The position numbers and the translations under genes are program-made. DNA of 64,000 bases. Source: Ustilago trichophora. Its lineage: Eukaryota; Basidiomycota; Ustilaginomycetes; Ustilaginales; Ustilaginaceae. This document shows positions 29,239-39,492 of this stretch, in pieces (positions within the stretch are counted from its first letter, which is position 1; each line of letters opens with the position of its first letter). The notes under the pieces are model-generated. The model worked only from the letters and a program-made list of their open reading frames with translations, did not search any database and was not told the DNA's origin. The DNA lies in the NCBI GenBank assembly GCA_900323505.1, contig OOIN01000021.1, positions 62,001-126,000 on the forward strand, written 5' to 3'.

Positions 29239-32200
29239 ATGAAGCTTCCACAACTACCCAGATCGCGTCAGCGCCCTCGAAAGCAACACAGCGTGCGAGC
29301 ACGAGCAGCACCTGTCGCACGGCGCGAAGCTGCAACCGCCAATCGACACATCTTCTTCCTCCAACTCATCATATGGACGCTTGTTGCCGTCATCTTTGAT
29401 GCCTTTTCGGGCGTATCTGCCGTAGCGCCTCATTCGTCAGTCACTGCCCAAGCAGGTCTCGTCGACGATCCAAATACCAGCACCACCTCGACGCTTCATC
29501 AACGCGACCTCATTCGACCGGGCAGACATCACCAACTCGCCTCCGCAGGCTCACGCTTTCGTAGCGTGTCTTCCACACGTCCAACTTCCATCTCTGATCT
29601 TGTTCTAGCCAACACCGTCGTCCTCACCACCGTCGAAGGTGGTCTCTACGCCTTGGACCGGGAGACGGGTAAGCAACTCTGGTCGCTCTCTCCACATGCC
29701 AGCCATGAATCCGACTCGCTTCTCCGACCTCTCGTCACAGCTCTGTACGGCAAGGAGCAAAAATCGTTTGCAGAGATTGCCCAAGGTGGACGCGCCTTCA
29801 CCTCTCCGCTCAGCGGCTCATCACCCTTGCTCGAGACAGGAGGCATCTACATTGTCGAGCCATCCTCAGCTGGTGACATCTATGTGTTGTCTTCTGCAAA
29901 CGGCAAAGCTGGCTCGCCATCTTCTGCCACCGGTGAGCCTGGCAGTGTACAGCTCGACAAGCTTCCTCTGACATTGCCTCAACTCGTCGAACTCAGCCCT
30001 TTCTCTTTCGCTGGAGATGACACGCGCGTCTTTGTCGGCCAGAAGCAGACCACGCTTGTGGAGCTCAACATCCAGACTGGCGAGCTTGGCGCTGTCTTTG
30101 GTGGACGCCAGGCTGGTGTCTGGTGTGGTGCTCAAGCTCACGACCTTGATCCAGTTCTGTCCACAGCACCGCCAGGATCAGGTAGCCAGGGCAATGGATT
30201 TGCAGGTGCAGAATCATGTATCGACGATGAGCCAACTTTATCAGGTTCTTCTTCCAAGTCTACCTCTCAGCTGGCTTACATCGGCAGGACCGACTACACG
30301 CTCAACATCCACTCGCGCAGCTCTCCAGAAGCACTTCAAACGCTCCATTTCAGCACATTTGCACCCAACGCAGGTGACCGCGATGTGCAAATCCTATGGA
30401 CGCAAGCAGATCATCCCGATCAACGAGCCATCCTCGGCATGCCTGAAGAAGGCAGCGTCGTTTGCTTCAACCTTACAGAAGCCGATCGTGCTTCTCGGGG
30501 CGACTCCCCCCACAATGACAGCACTCGTGCTCTTTGGTCTAGCGAGCTGCGTGCCAGCGTTGCGGGTGTCTTTGACGTCGTCTACCCAGCACCACATCTA
30601 CAAAATACCAAATCACTCAGTCGACCCATCCTGGTCCCGCACCCGCCCATCCCGCTGCACCGCATCTTCCCGCAGATCAGCGAGCATCACGAGCAAGACT
30701 ATGACCGACATGGCTACCAAGCAGGCCTTCCACCACGTCGTCGCTCCGCGTACCTCGGCATCGCTGGTGACAGTCTCTACGCTATGAGCTCGCATCGCTT
30801 CCCGTTGGTCGCCTTCACGTCCAAAGCCACAGCTGGGCTTACGGATGGGTCTAGCTCTCATGCGGCCGACAACGGTTGGTCTCCCGGCCTGCCATCTTCC
30901 CAACGTGACTGGGCACATGAAGGCCAGCGTAAGTGTGCATCATTTGGATGCTGGCTTGGCAGCTACTCGCTTCAAGTGGACCCCACAGCAGAAGGCAGGC
31001 TACGAGACTCTCTTCTGGGATCACATCCTACCCTTGAGATCGACGGCAGCCAGCCACGTCTCAGCATCGGTGACCGTCCCGCTTTTTCAAACAACGACTC
31101 CGGAGGTTTGCCTTCGGATCGGTCTTCGTCCGCATCCTCACAACCTTCGCAGTCGCCAAAGGGGCGCAACAAGTCTTCACCGCGCACCCGAAGGCCAGGC
31201 AGTCGAGACTCGCCCGACGACACGACAGACTCGGACGAAAGCTCAAACTCACCACCTCGAAAGCCTAGTAGGCAAACCGACGCACCCGCCAGAAGCTGGA
31301 AAGCACGCCTGGCGCTCGTTCTATTGCAGCTCATCGGTGTACTCGTCATCTCAGTCTTGGCTGGTGCAACCTACCTTGGATTGCAAGAGCAGAAAGCGCG
31401 AGCCGAGAAGCAGGCAGCAGAGATCGCCAAAGGCGTCGTCTGGATCCCCGTCCTCAAAGAAGACGAAGCTGGCTTTGGAGGTGAGGCGAATGCAGAGAAA
31501 GCTCGCGTTGAGGAAGAGCGTCAGCTTCAACACGCCATCGCTTTGTCCAAGAAGGATATCGCCACTACCGCTACAGCCTCTACCTCCGCGGGCCCCTCTG
31601 GCGTCAAGGCTGCTATCGGTAACGATGATGAGGATGACGACGCAGAATATGGATCTGCCGCCAAGAAAAAAGCCAACAAGCGCAGGCGCAGGGGTAAGCG
31701 TGGAGGTGCTGCCGTCGCAGCCAAAGCTGCCAAAGCGAATAGCAAAGAAGGTAGTCCGGAGGCGACTGAGAACGGAAAAGACAAGGCGGACGACGACGAT
31801 GACGAGGACGACGACAATGACGAGACGGAAGCCAATGCTGATCGAAGTTCGCCTCACAAGAGCCGAGACGGCGTTCTTACGACTCCGTCTAGGCATGCGA
31901 ACGGCGTCAACAGCCACGAGGCCAGCAACGGAGCCGTAACCAACGCTTCAGACAGCTCTTCGTCCAATGAAAACGAGCCAGAGACACCGAGGAAACGCAA
32001 CATTGCTGCAGAAGCCAAGTCAGGCAAGGTGGCGGGACTGCGCACCTCGAAGGCAGCTCTCGGTGCGAGCGATAGCCTGCAACGTGCACAGCAGCTCATG
32101 TCGCCACAGGTGCGATCGCCCCTCCTCAACTCTGGCTGGGGCGGCTTCGAGGAAGAAGATGCTGCTTCGGTTGGCAGAGCGGCAGCGCAGATCGCCGCAA

Positions 32201-33558
32201 GTGGAGCCAGCCAATTCGCAGGAGCTGCACCCAGCAACGGCGTCAGCACATCCTCGCTCACCATCTCGGACGAGGTGCTTGGCTATGGATCGTCAGGTAC
32301 AGTCGTCTTCCGAGGCACCTTCCAGGGACGTGCCGTCGCCGTAAAGCGTCTGCTCCGTGACTTTGTTCACGTTGCCTCCAAGGAAGTCTCGCTACTCGAG
32401 TCGGCTGACAATCACCCGAACGTCATCCGCTACTTTTACAAGGAGCTCACACCAAGCTTCTTGTTCATTGCGCTCGAGCTGTGCCCTGCCAGTCTGGCAG
32501 AGGTGGTAGAGAGGCCGGCCGACTACCGCGATTTGAGCAACTTGCTCGAGCCTAAACGTGCGCTGCACCAGATTACTTCTGGTCTGAGGCATCTTCACTC
32601 GCTCTCGATCGTCCATCGTGACATCAAGCCGCAGAACATCTTGGTGGCCATATCGACGAATGGCAAACATCTCAAGATGCTGCTCTCCGATTTCGGTTTG
32701 TCGAAGCGGTTGGATGGTATGGCGCAGACAAGTTTCTCGCAGACCGTCAACAATCCTGGAGGCACTGTGGGCTGGCGTGCACCGGAGATCTTGCGAGGCG
32801 ATGTCAACCTCGATGCCGGCTCCGAATCCGAGTCGTCGATGGGCAACAATCCCAAAGCCGGCTCAAGCCGAGAAGAAAAGCAGCGCCTTACCCGCGCTGT
32901 CGACATCTTTGCCCTCGGCTGTCTCGCCTACTACGTCTTATCGAATGGAGACCATCCCTTCGGCTCGCGTTTCGAGCGGGAGATGAACATTATCCGAAAG
33001 CGCGTCGATCTCTCGCGCTTGGACGGACTTGGCGAAGAAGGACACGAAGCGCAAGATCTCGTCCTGAAAATGGTCTCTCACGATCCACGCCACCGTCCTT
33101 CCGCAGCCGAAGTTTTGACCCACCCCTACTTCTGGGATCCCAACAAACGCCTCAATTTCCTCCAAGATGCCTCGGACCGATTCGAAATCATGGACAAAGA
33201 TCCGCCCACTGCCGCGCTCGTCCTCCTTGAATCCAAAGCCCGCAACGTCCTAGGCACCGACTGGCATCGACGATGCGACAAGATGTTCCTCGAAAACCTG
33301 GGCAAGTTTAGAAAATACGACTCGAGCTCAGTTCAGGACCTGCTCAGGGCTATGCGAAACAAGAAGCATCACTATCAAGATTTGCCTCCAACGCTCAAGA
33401 AGATCTTGGGAACTTTACCAGACGGATATCTGAACTACTTCACCAGAAGGTTCCCAGAGCTGTTCTTGCACGTGTACAACACGATTGTTCAGCAACCGCT
33501 GATCAGGACCGAACCCGTGTTTAGAGAGTACTTCCACTGTGCAGAGCCCGATCATTAG
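29239..33558 (+). CDS. IRE1: ER stress sensor kinase/endoribonuclease Ire1
   Basis: It senses unfolded protein in the ER lumen and removes the unconventional intron of the HAC1/XBP1-type mRNA. The protein is 1439 residues and intronless. Order: basic N-terminus with a hydrophobic signal segment (about 37-63); luminal beta-propeller-like domain starting near residue 115 (VEGGLYALDRETG); transmembrane helix near 690-715; long cytosolic linker with a very basic stretch near 808-825 (KKKANKRRRRGKR); protein kinase from about 1005 with AVKR lysine, IVHRDIKPQN catalytic loop and SDFGLS; and the RNase KEN domain from about 1300 (LQDASDRFE, ESKARNV, HHYQDLP). The ATG at 29239 (CATCATGA) is the first in frame. 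The luminal part is Ser-rich, as in other fungal Ire1 proteins. Confidence 0.96.
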   Translation: MKLPQLPRSRQRPRKQHSVRARAAPVARREAATANRHIFFLQLIIWTLVAVIFDAFSGVSAVAPHSSVTAQAGLVDDPNTSTTSTLHQRDLIRPGRHHQLASAGSRFRSVSSTRPTSISDLVLANTVVLTTVEGGLYALDRETGKQLWSLSPHASHESDSLLRPLVTALYGKEQKSFAEIAQGGRAFTSPLSGSSPLLETGGIYIVEPSSAGDIYVLSSANGKAGSPSSATGEPGSVQLDKLPLTLPQLVELSPFSFAGDDTRVFVGQKQTTLVELNIQTGELGAVFGGRQAGVWCGAQAHDLDPVLSTAPPGSGSQGNGFAGAESCIDDEPTLSGSSSKSTSQLAYIGRTDYTLNIHSRSSPEALQTLHFSTFAPNAGDRDVQILWTQADHPDQRAILGMPEEGSVVCFNLTEADRASRGDSPHNDSTRALWSSELRASVAGVFDVVYPAPHLQNTKSLSRPILVPHPPIPLHRIFPQISEHHEQDYDRHGYQAGLPPRRRSAYLGIAGDSLYAMSSHRFPLVAFTSKATAGLTDGSSSHAADNGWSPGLPSSQRDWAHEGQRKCASFGCWLGSYSLQVDPTAEGRLRDSLLGSHPTLEIDGSQPRLSIGDRPAFSNNDSGGLPSDRSSSASSQPSQSPKGRNKSSPRTRRPGSRDSPDDTTDSDESSNSPPRKPSRQTDAPARSWKARLALVLLQLIGVLVISVLAGATYLGLQEQKARAEKQAAEIAKGVVWIPVLKEDEAGFGGEANAEKARVEEERQLQHAIALSKKDIATTATASTSAGPSGVKAAIGNDDEDDDAEYGSAAKKKANKRRRRGKRGGAAVAAKAAKANSKEGSPEATENGKDKADDDDDEDDDNDETEANADRSSPHKSRDGVLTTPSRHANGVNSHEASNGAVTNASDSSSSNENEPETPRKRNIAAEAKSGKVAGLRTSKAALGASDSLQRAQQLMSPQVRSPLLNSGWGGFEEEDAASVGRAAAQIAASGASQFAGAAPSNGVSTSSLTISDEVLGYGSSGTVVFRGTFQGRAVAVKRLLRDFVHVASKEVSLLESADNHPNVIRYFYKELTPSFLFIALELCPASLAEVVERPADYRDLSNLLEPKRALHQITSGLRHLHSLSIVHRDIKPQNILVAISTNGKHLKMLLSDFGLSKRLDGMAQTSFSQTVNNPGGTVGWRAPEILRGDVNLDAGSESESSMGNNPKAGSSREEKQRLTRAVDIFALGCLAYYVLSNGDHPFGSRFEREMNIIRKRVDLSRLDGLGEEGHEAQDLVLKMVSHDPRHRPSAAEVLTHPYFWDPNKRLNFLQDASDRFEIMDKDPPTAALVLLESKARNVLGTDWHRRCDKMFLENLGKFRKYDSSSVQDLLRAMRNKKHHYQDLPPTLKKILGTLPDGYLNYFTRRFPELFLHVYNTIVQQPLIRTEPVFREYFHCAEPDH

Positions 33559-34180
33559 ATTCCCGATTCCACCATCTGCTGCGTCTCGTCTCGTCTCGTT
33601 TCGCCTCTGCTATCAACTTGCCCGCTTTCCCCGCCCTCAAGCTCTGCTGCCAAGTCAGCTGGTTTGGGTCTTCACAACTGTATTTGTATCTTATATGTCC
33701 CTACGCCTTTCTCTATCTCGCAACTTTGCAATTCTGTATTCTGTCAAAATCGATGTGCCCATCTTGTGCCTGTTCTTTGGTCATTGCGGAAGCAAGAAGC
33801 AATCCGTATCAGGTTGGCTTGAGGGAAGGTGTGGAGTGAATCTCGGATATCGGAAAAAGGGAAGTTCTCAGGCAGGGAGGCTCTTTTTTTCTTTTTGATT
33901 TTTTTGAGAGAACGCGAAGTTTTTTTGGAGAACAGCCAGCCGGATATTGCTGCAGCTTCCACTCCAAGCTTGTTCGTTGTGATTCACCATCATCTCGCCA
34001 CAAGGATTGTTCGACTATCACACATCTCCTCGCAACGTTCAAGCGCCAATACTACATCCAGCCTCAACGCAGAATTGCATCTGGCGCATCCCAACCGAGA
34101 GCGGCGTTTCATAGCTCTTTACCGGTCCAACTTTGCAACCCTTACTCCATCCTGCGTACCTCCGGCTTGACGACTTCACC
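33559..34180. other. Intergenic: IRE1 3' end and RCL1 promoter
   Basis: No gene is seen. The right half is leader-like sequence ahead of RCL1; small frames on either strand have no recognisable features. Confidence 0.45.
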
Positions 34181-35443
34181 ATGGCGCCCTCTGCCTCGAC
34201 CTCATCAACCGCCAACGGTTCAGACGCAAAATCACGCCTCCTTCGCTTCACAGGACATCGCAATTTCCGTCAACGTCTCATTCTCTCCCTCGTATCTCAA
34301 CGACCTGTACGAATCGATTCGATTCGACCCGATTCTTCCAGTCCCGGTATTCGCGATTTCGAAGCCAACTTCCTCCGCCTAATCGAAAAAGTTACCAATG
34401 GATCCCACGTCGAGATCTCCTACACCGGTACTTCGATCCTCTTGAAACCTGGTGTCATTTCCGGTGGAAAAGTCGTCCACGACTGCTCGCTGACGAGAGG
34501 GATCGGATACTGGTTGGAGTGGATGGTGGTCTTGGCGCCCTTTGCGAAAAAGGAGCTTTATCTGACGCTTAAAGGCGTGACGAATATGGATGGTGATTTG
34601 GGGATGGATACGATCAGAACGGTAACCCTTCCGCATCTGTCGCTGTTCTTGCCTTTGGATTCGGTTTCGACGTTGGCAAGTTCGTTGGAACTGCGTATTG
34701 CAAAGAGGGGTTCGGCACCGTTGGGTGGGGGAGAGGTGCATTTTCGTTGCCCTCTGATCAAGCATTTGTCCACGTTGAACTTCACCGCTCCTGGAAGGAT
34801 CAAGAAGATTCGTGGAATTGCCACTTCGACCAGGGTCAGTCCTCAGATGGCCAATAGGTTGATTGATTCTGCACGATCGGTGTTGGGTCGATACATTCCG
34901 GATTTGTATCTGTTTGCGGATGTGTATCGCGGTGAAGATTCGGGTAAGAGTCCAGGATTCGCTCTTACACTTCTCGCAACTTCTACCACAGGAGCGATCT
35001 ACTCTGCCGAAGCGGCGAGCAAACCAACCGATCCAGGGTTGCCAGAAGACCTAGCTCAGACAGCTGCGAGAATGCTGCTCGAAGAAATCACGGCAAGAGG
35101 ATGCATCGATCGAGCCCATCAACCCATGACGCTTTTACTGATGGCATTGAGTCCGCAAGATGTGGCCAAGTGTACTATGGCAGGATTGACGGCAAATGCC
35201 GTACAGCTCATGAGGGATGTCAAAGAAGCCTTGGGGGTGAGCTTCAAGATTTCGCCTGCTTCAGAAGATGCATCCGCAAACGACAAGGTGGAAGAAGAAG
35301 AGGCGCAAGCGAGCGAAGAGGAGGAGGAGATGGACCAAGAGACAAAGAGGAAAAAGGAGATTCTGAACAAGATCGCCAACCCAGACCAGTTCTCGGTCAG
35401 CTGTGTGGGGATCAACTTTGGCGGATTCAAAAAGGTCGGTTAA
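34181..35443 (+). CDS. RCL1: RNA 3'-terminal phosphate cyclase-like protein Rcl1
   Basis: It is a component of the U3 snoRNP processome that works with Bms1 in early 18S pre-rRNA processing. The protein is 420 residues and intronless (yeast 367). Family features in order: RFTGHRNFRQRLILSLVSQRPV near the start, GVISGG in the cyclase fold, GYWLEWMVVLAPF, the cyclase signature RGSAPLGGGEV, and STRVSPQMANR. An acidic insertion near the C-terminus (about residues 368-400) accounts for most of the extra length, before the conserved GINFGGFKKVG end. I chose the ATG at 34181 (TCACCATGG); the open frame upstream only begins with TTG at 34133. The processome member of the family is favoured over a true RNA cyclase by its overall similarity to Rcl1. 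Confidence 0.95.
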   Translation: MAPSASTSSTANGSDAKSRLLRFTGHRNFRQRLILSLVSQRPVRIDSIRPDSSSPGIRDFEANFLRLIEKVTNGSHVEISYTGTSILLKPGVISGGKVVHDCSLTRGIGYWLEWMVVLAPFAKKELYLTLKGVTNMDGDLGMDTIRTVTLPHLSLFLPLDSVSTLASSLELRIAKRGSAPLGGGEVHFRCPLIKHLSTLNFTAPGRIKKIRGIATSTRVSPQMANRLIDSARSVLGRYIPDLYLFADVYRGEDSGKSPGFALTLLATSTTGAIYSAEAASKPTDPGLPEDLAQTAARMLLEEITARGCIDRAHQPMTLLLMALSPQDVAKCTMAGLTANAVQLMRDVKEALGVSFKISPASEDASANDKVEEEEAQASEEEEEMDQETKRKKEILNKIANPDQFSVSCVGINFGGFKKVG

Positions 35444-35852
35444 CCCTCGCCCCCAGTCTTGTCTCTCCAAAAGAAAGTCTTGTACTCTCTCGTTCAAAGT
35501 ACACACGTCAACTTCAACGCCATGTTGTCGGACGTTCATATATACCCTTACGCATGTAATGCATCCTTTGCGCAGTATCTGAAGTTGATTTTTTGTGACA
35601 TCTCCTAATAATCCATCGAGAACGACTTGAGAGCGCCTGCTTTGAAAGACATTCGATGTGAGCATTGTCCTCATCCTCAGTTCCTCGGCACATCTGAGTG
35701 AGTATCCACAACCTTGGGTCGGTTTCCGTCATCTGGCAAAAAGCAATAGTGACATACTCTGGAGGAAAACTCCAGACGAAGGAGAGACATAAAAAAAAAA
35801 AAAAGATTCCTTGAAAAGTGAGGAAATAACCAAATGGGGAAAAAAAAGTATT
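35444..35852. other. Intergenic: RCL1 3' end and tRNA downstream region
   Basis: No gene is seen. A-runs at 35789-35803 and 35840-35847 read as T-runs on the minus strand; the second is the probable Pol III terminator of the neighbouring tRNA. Confidence 0.5.
35840..35847 (-). terminator. RNA polymerase III terminator of tRNA-Lys
   Basis: Eight T in a row on the minus strand, beginning six bases after the tRNA discriminator base, which is the usual Pol III stop signal. Confidence 0.75.
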
Positions 35853-35958
35853 CTCCCAACGTGGGGCTCGAACCCACGACATTCAGATGAACTCCGAGAT
35901 AAACTCGGAAACCCTTGTATATAAGAGTCTGACGCTCTACCGACTGAGCTAGCCGGGA
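35853..35958 (-). tRNA. tRNA-Lys (anticodon CUU) with a 33-base intron
   Basis: Read on the minus strand, a full cloverleaf folds: 7-bp acceptor stem (TCCCGGC with GTTGGGA, G discriminator), D arm GCTC-AGTCGGTA-GAGC, anticodon stem TCAGA/TCTGA, and T arm GTGGG-TTCGAGC-CCCAC. The anticodon CTT lies at 35925-35923, so the tRNA reads AAG codons, which are heavily used by genes such as RPL3 and GLT1 here. The intron occupies 35921-35889, one base after the anticodon as is standard. It contains an AAG able to pair with the anticodon and its own hairpin (CCGAG-TTTAT-CTCGG). CCA is not encoded, as expected for a nuclear gene. Confidence 0.95.
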
Positions 35959-36410
35959 TGGAATTGTTATTGGAATTTACTTACATTGTATATGTATATA
36001 ATAGGTACGTTCAGAAAATTGAGGTGAGACGAGACGAGACTGGCCGTGCATCCTTCGCTTAAATTATTATAGTTACCGCGAAGAAATATTCTGATTATAA
36101 GACTCTTGCATTCCCGCGTGCTTTCCTCCACCACTACTTCTTCGCCAATCATTCAACGAGAGGAACCATCAAAGAAAGCAAGCACTCTGGTCGTAGGCAA
36201 GGTCAACCCATCTGTTATCATATTCACACGAAGCCAAGTCTCGAGCTGCTTCGTCTTACCAGAGTCAGAACTTTCGCGGAGGGGGGAAAAAGTGCGAGTG
36301 GAAAGTTTGGGATTCAAAAGGGTGCTTCTGCAAGACCAGCAGCTGCCAACGTTGATCGCGGCCACTCGAACTTCTTTCGTCGTCTCAGACCCTTTCGAAC
36401 GCTTGCCAAC
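35959..36410. other. Intergenic: shared upstream region of tRNA-Lys and BPL1
   Basis: No gene is seen. The left part (35960-36110) is AT-rich, lying upstream of the tRNA; the right part is the probable BPL1 promoter and leader. Confidence 0.45.
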
Positions 36411-38948
36411 ATGTCCGACGTGCTCGTATACTCTGGACCCGGAGTATCCACCTCGGCCCTCCACCACACGCTCAAAACGCTCCGCACGCTCCTCACCACG
36501 TACGACGTCAAGACGGTAGATGCCAAGACACTCGCTCTCGACCCATGGCAGAAAGGCACTGCGCTCGTCGTGATTCCTGGCGGCCGAGACTTGCCCTATG
36601 TCTCTGAGCTTTCTCGACCGTACATCCGCAACACGGATGGCAACTCTTCTTCCTCGAGCGGACATCAACGCAATGCAGCACACGAAGTCCGCAACTACGT
36701 CGAGTCTGGGGGCAGCTTCCTCGGCATCTGCGCTGGTGCCTACTACGCCTCGGGTCATTGCTCCTTCGAGAAGGGCACCAACATGGAAGTAGACGGCTCG
36801 CGGCCCTTCCTGCACTTCTTTCCGGGCACTTGCCAAGGTACGGTCTACCCTGGCTTTGTGTACGAATCGGACAAAGGTGCACGAATCATCGACATCGAGC
36901 GATCTACAGAGAACGACCGCTGGAGATGCCACTACAACGGCGGAGGAGCTTTCATGAGCGCAGACACGTTTGCTGGCCAAGGTGTCGAAGTGCTTGCACG
37001 CTATGCTCAGACGCAACCGGATGAATTGCGTCTGGATATCGATCTGAATGGCGAGGGTGGGACGCAGAAGAGGCCGGACTATGCTGGACAGGCTGCGGTG
37101 GTGTTGAGCACCGTGGGGCTCGGGAAAGCGTTGCTGTTTGGGACTCATCCCGAGTTTCCGCTCCTGCCGAGCTCTACGCCGGTGCTGCTGGCAGAGAACG
37201 GGGGTGCGCAGGTGCAGGAGGATAGGGATAGGGAAGAGAGGGATAGCCAGTTGAGGATGCACGAACAGAGACGGCTGCAGTGGATGCACGAGCTATTTAC
37301 GCAGAAGCTAGGGTTGCGATCGGAGCTGCCGCAGTGGGCGATTGCGACACAGCCAAGTGGGACGAATGGTGCAGGCAAGGTCGGTGCGACAGGCACAGCG
37401 GTCGAGACGGACGAGCCCAAGCTCCAACCTATCCTCCTCGCCTCTATTGGCAAGGACTCGGACCATGTCACTGACGACGTCGTCCGAAAGCTGGCAGCCG
37501 AAAAGTCATCTCCGACCACCCATCTGGCCGGATACGACGGTTGCACCACCCTCAATGCTGCCCAGGCTGTTAGCGTGAAGGACTCCAACGATGCGCTGCA
37601 CGTCTTCTCCCATGCTGACTCGGACAGCGTGAAAGAAGCACAAGCGCTCTGTTCTTCCGCCGACTACGATGCCTTTTCGAAACCCATCATCCCCTCGGAC
37701 CCCTCCGAGGCGGTATCGAATCCAGACAAGGAGGTCGATCTCGACTCTGTACCCAAATACGTTCTTGTCTGTAAGCAAGACCAAGCCTCACGACCCTCTG
37801 CTGACGTTTTACCCTATTGGAGCATCGCTGAGTACGAAAAGTTCTTGTTGCACTTCCGAGAGGCGAATCTGCAGAAAGAACAGACGAAGGAACAGGGACA
37901 CTGGTCAACCTGGCGTGCGCCGTTTGACCCGTTCAATCCCTTTTCCTCCTCCTCCTCTGGCCACTCCTCGGGCGAGGACTATCGATTTGGATCACCCATG
38001 CTGTACAGCCAGATGGTGACGTCGACCCAAACGATGCTGGATAAAAACTTCCGCCTGCTCTCTGCGCTACCTGTGGGGACGACGTTCTTTGCTACGCAAC
38101 AGATGAGTGGTCGTGGACGAGGTGGCAATCGATGGATCTCTCCCAAGGGCTGTTTGCAATTCTCGACCGTCTTCCGCGTTCCCGTTTCGATGGCGAGCAA
38201 GACAGTGTTCCTCCAATATCTTTCCGGGCTTGCTGTTGTCGAAGGCATCCGCTTGGCCCTCGGCAACAGTACCGCTGCGCAATCAGTCGCCGACAAAGTC
38301 CGCATCAAATGGCCTAACGACATCTACGCCGAGATCCCGCCTCTGGACGAGACCACGGAACGCGCCAAGACCGCCACATTTGAACTCAACGGAAAGCGAT
38401 ACGCCAAGCTCGGTGGCATTCTCGTCAACTCGCAGTTCAGCGGTGGAAGCGAGTTCGTCCTCATCTCTGGTTGCGGTGTAAACTGTCTCAACCCTCGCCC
38501 GACTACCTCGGTCTCTGACCTAATCTCGATCCACAACTCGACCGCAGAGACGAGTGATCAGCTGGAAGAGATCTCCCAGGAGAAACTGGCAGGTGCAATT
38601 CTTTCGACCTTTGACTCGATCTGGAAGGTCTTTATGCGCCACAGTGGCGATTTTCGACCCTTCGTCGATAGATATCGGCAAATCTGGCTGCACAGCGACC
38701 AGGAAACCACTTTGACCTCGGACGCGATTCGCCGAAGTGGCGCGGGAGACGAGGAGAGCGTCAGGATTGTCGGAATCTCGTCGGACTACGGACTGCTGCA
38801 GGCCGTGCCGAGGACGAGCAACGTCTATGCCAAGGATGCAAAGGCTTGGGGAGATAGCGAGGATGCCAAAGCTGGTGGGATCATTCAACTTCAGCCGGAT
38901 GGCAACTCGTTTGATATGCTGCAGAATCTGGTCAAGCGCAAAGTGTAG
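36411..38948 (+). CDS. BPL1: Biotin--protein ligase (holocarboxylase synthetase)
   Basis: It attaches biotin, through biotinyl-AMP, to carboxylases such as pyruvate and acetyl-CoA carboxylase. The protein is 845 residues and intronless. The N-terminal third is the fungal BPL_N domain, glutaminase-like, with VVIPGGRDLPY and a GICAGAYYA nucleophile-elbow motif. A low-complexity linker follows (about residues 300-480). The catalytic domain has the biotin/ATP loop GRGRGGNRW near residue 567, then IKWPNDIY near 633 with the conserved lysine, KLGGILVNS and a C-terminal domain. Yeast Bpl1 has the same architecture at about 690 residues; the linker explains the excess. The ATG at 36411 (CAACATGT) is the first in frame. 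Confidence 0.96.
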   Translation: MSDVLVYSGPGVSTSALHHTLKTLRTLLTTYDVKTVDAKTLALDPWQKGTALVVIPGGRDLPYVSELSRPYIRNTDGNSSSSSGHQRNAAHEVRNYVESGGSFLGICAGAYYASGHCSFEKGTNMEVDGSRPFLHFFPGTCQGTVYPGFVYESDKGARIIDIERSTENDRWRCHYNGGGAFMSADTFAGQGVEVLARYAQTQPDELRLDIDLNGEGGTQKRPDYAGQAAVVLSTVGLGKALLFGTHPEFPLLPSSTPVLLAENGGAQVQEDRDREERDSQLRMHEQRRLQWMHELFTQKLGLRSELPQWAIATQPSGTNGAGKVGATGTAVETDEPKLQPILLASIGKDSDHVTDDVVRKLAAEKSSPTTHLAGYDGCTTLNAAQAVSVKDSNDALHVFSHADSDSVKEAQALCSSADYDAFSKPIIPSDPSEAVSNPDKEVDLDSVPKYVLVCKQDQASRPSADVLPYWSIAEYEKFLLHFREANLQKEQTKEQGHWSTWRAPFDPFNPFSSSSSGHSSGEDYRFGSPMLYSQMVTSTQTMLDKNFRLLSALPVGTTFFATQQMSGRGRGGNRWISPKGCLQFSTVFRVPVSMASKTVFLQYLSGLAVVEGIRLALGNSTAAQSVADKVRIKWPNDIYAEIPPLDETTERAKTATFELNGKRYAKLGGILVNSQFSGGSEFVLISGCGVNCLNPRPTTSVSDLISIHNSTAETSDQLEEISQEKLAGAILSTFDSIWKVFMRHSGDFRPFVDRYRQIWLHSDQETTLTSDAIRRSGAGDEESVRIVGISSDYGLLQAVPRTSNVYAKDAKAWGDSEDAKAGGIIQLQPDGNSFDMLQNLVKRKV

Positions 38949-39492
38949 CTGTTTGTCACCCTCTATCAGTATCGCAAATACGCTGCCTCTTGGAATGGTT
39001 TTAAAATGCAGACAGGACGGAAAGGCGTACTTGTGCAAATGCAACTGCTATGGTGAAGTGAGTGTGTGTGGGGAGCGAAACTGGAGAAAAAGTGTCAGAT
39101 TTCAAGGGTCGACTCTCTGGCACCGCCTGGAAGCTCGCCGTGTGCCGTGGAAGGCGAGCGAGAAGGAGCGACGTGGAAAAGTGTGGAGGACACTGCGCGC
39201 GCGTGTGTGTGAAAAACAAAATTAGAACTGCTCTGGCTGTGTGCCTGAACCAAAAAAGGCTCGTGCGTTTGATGGAGTTCTTCGTGCAGCTCTCAAAAGC
39301 GACAAAGGCGCTCACGACATCCTTCCTCCCCATCCTCATCATCGCCACACCTTCGACCTATCCAGCAAACCAATTTCGATATCCTGCGCACTGCTCTGCA
39401 AGCGAAGGTCATCCACAACTCGATACAAGCACAGCATTCCCCCCTTCCTTCCAGTCCACGCACGTACACCGGATCGTCACACACAAACAACC
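38949..39492. other. Intergenic: BPL1 3' end and GET3 promoter/leader
   Basis: No gene is seen. From about 39280 to the GET3 ATG there is no ATG and the sequence is C-rich, as in a leader. The frame open upstream of GET3 is accidental. Confidence 0.45.
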
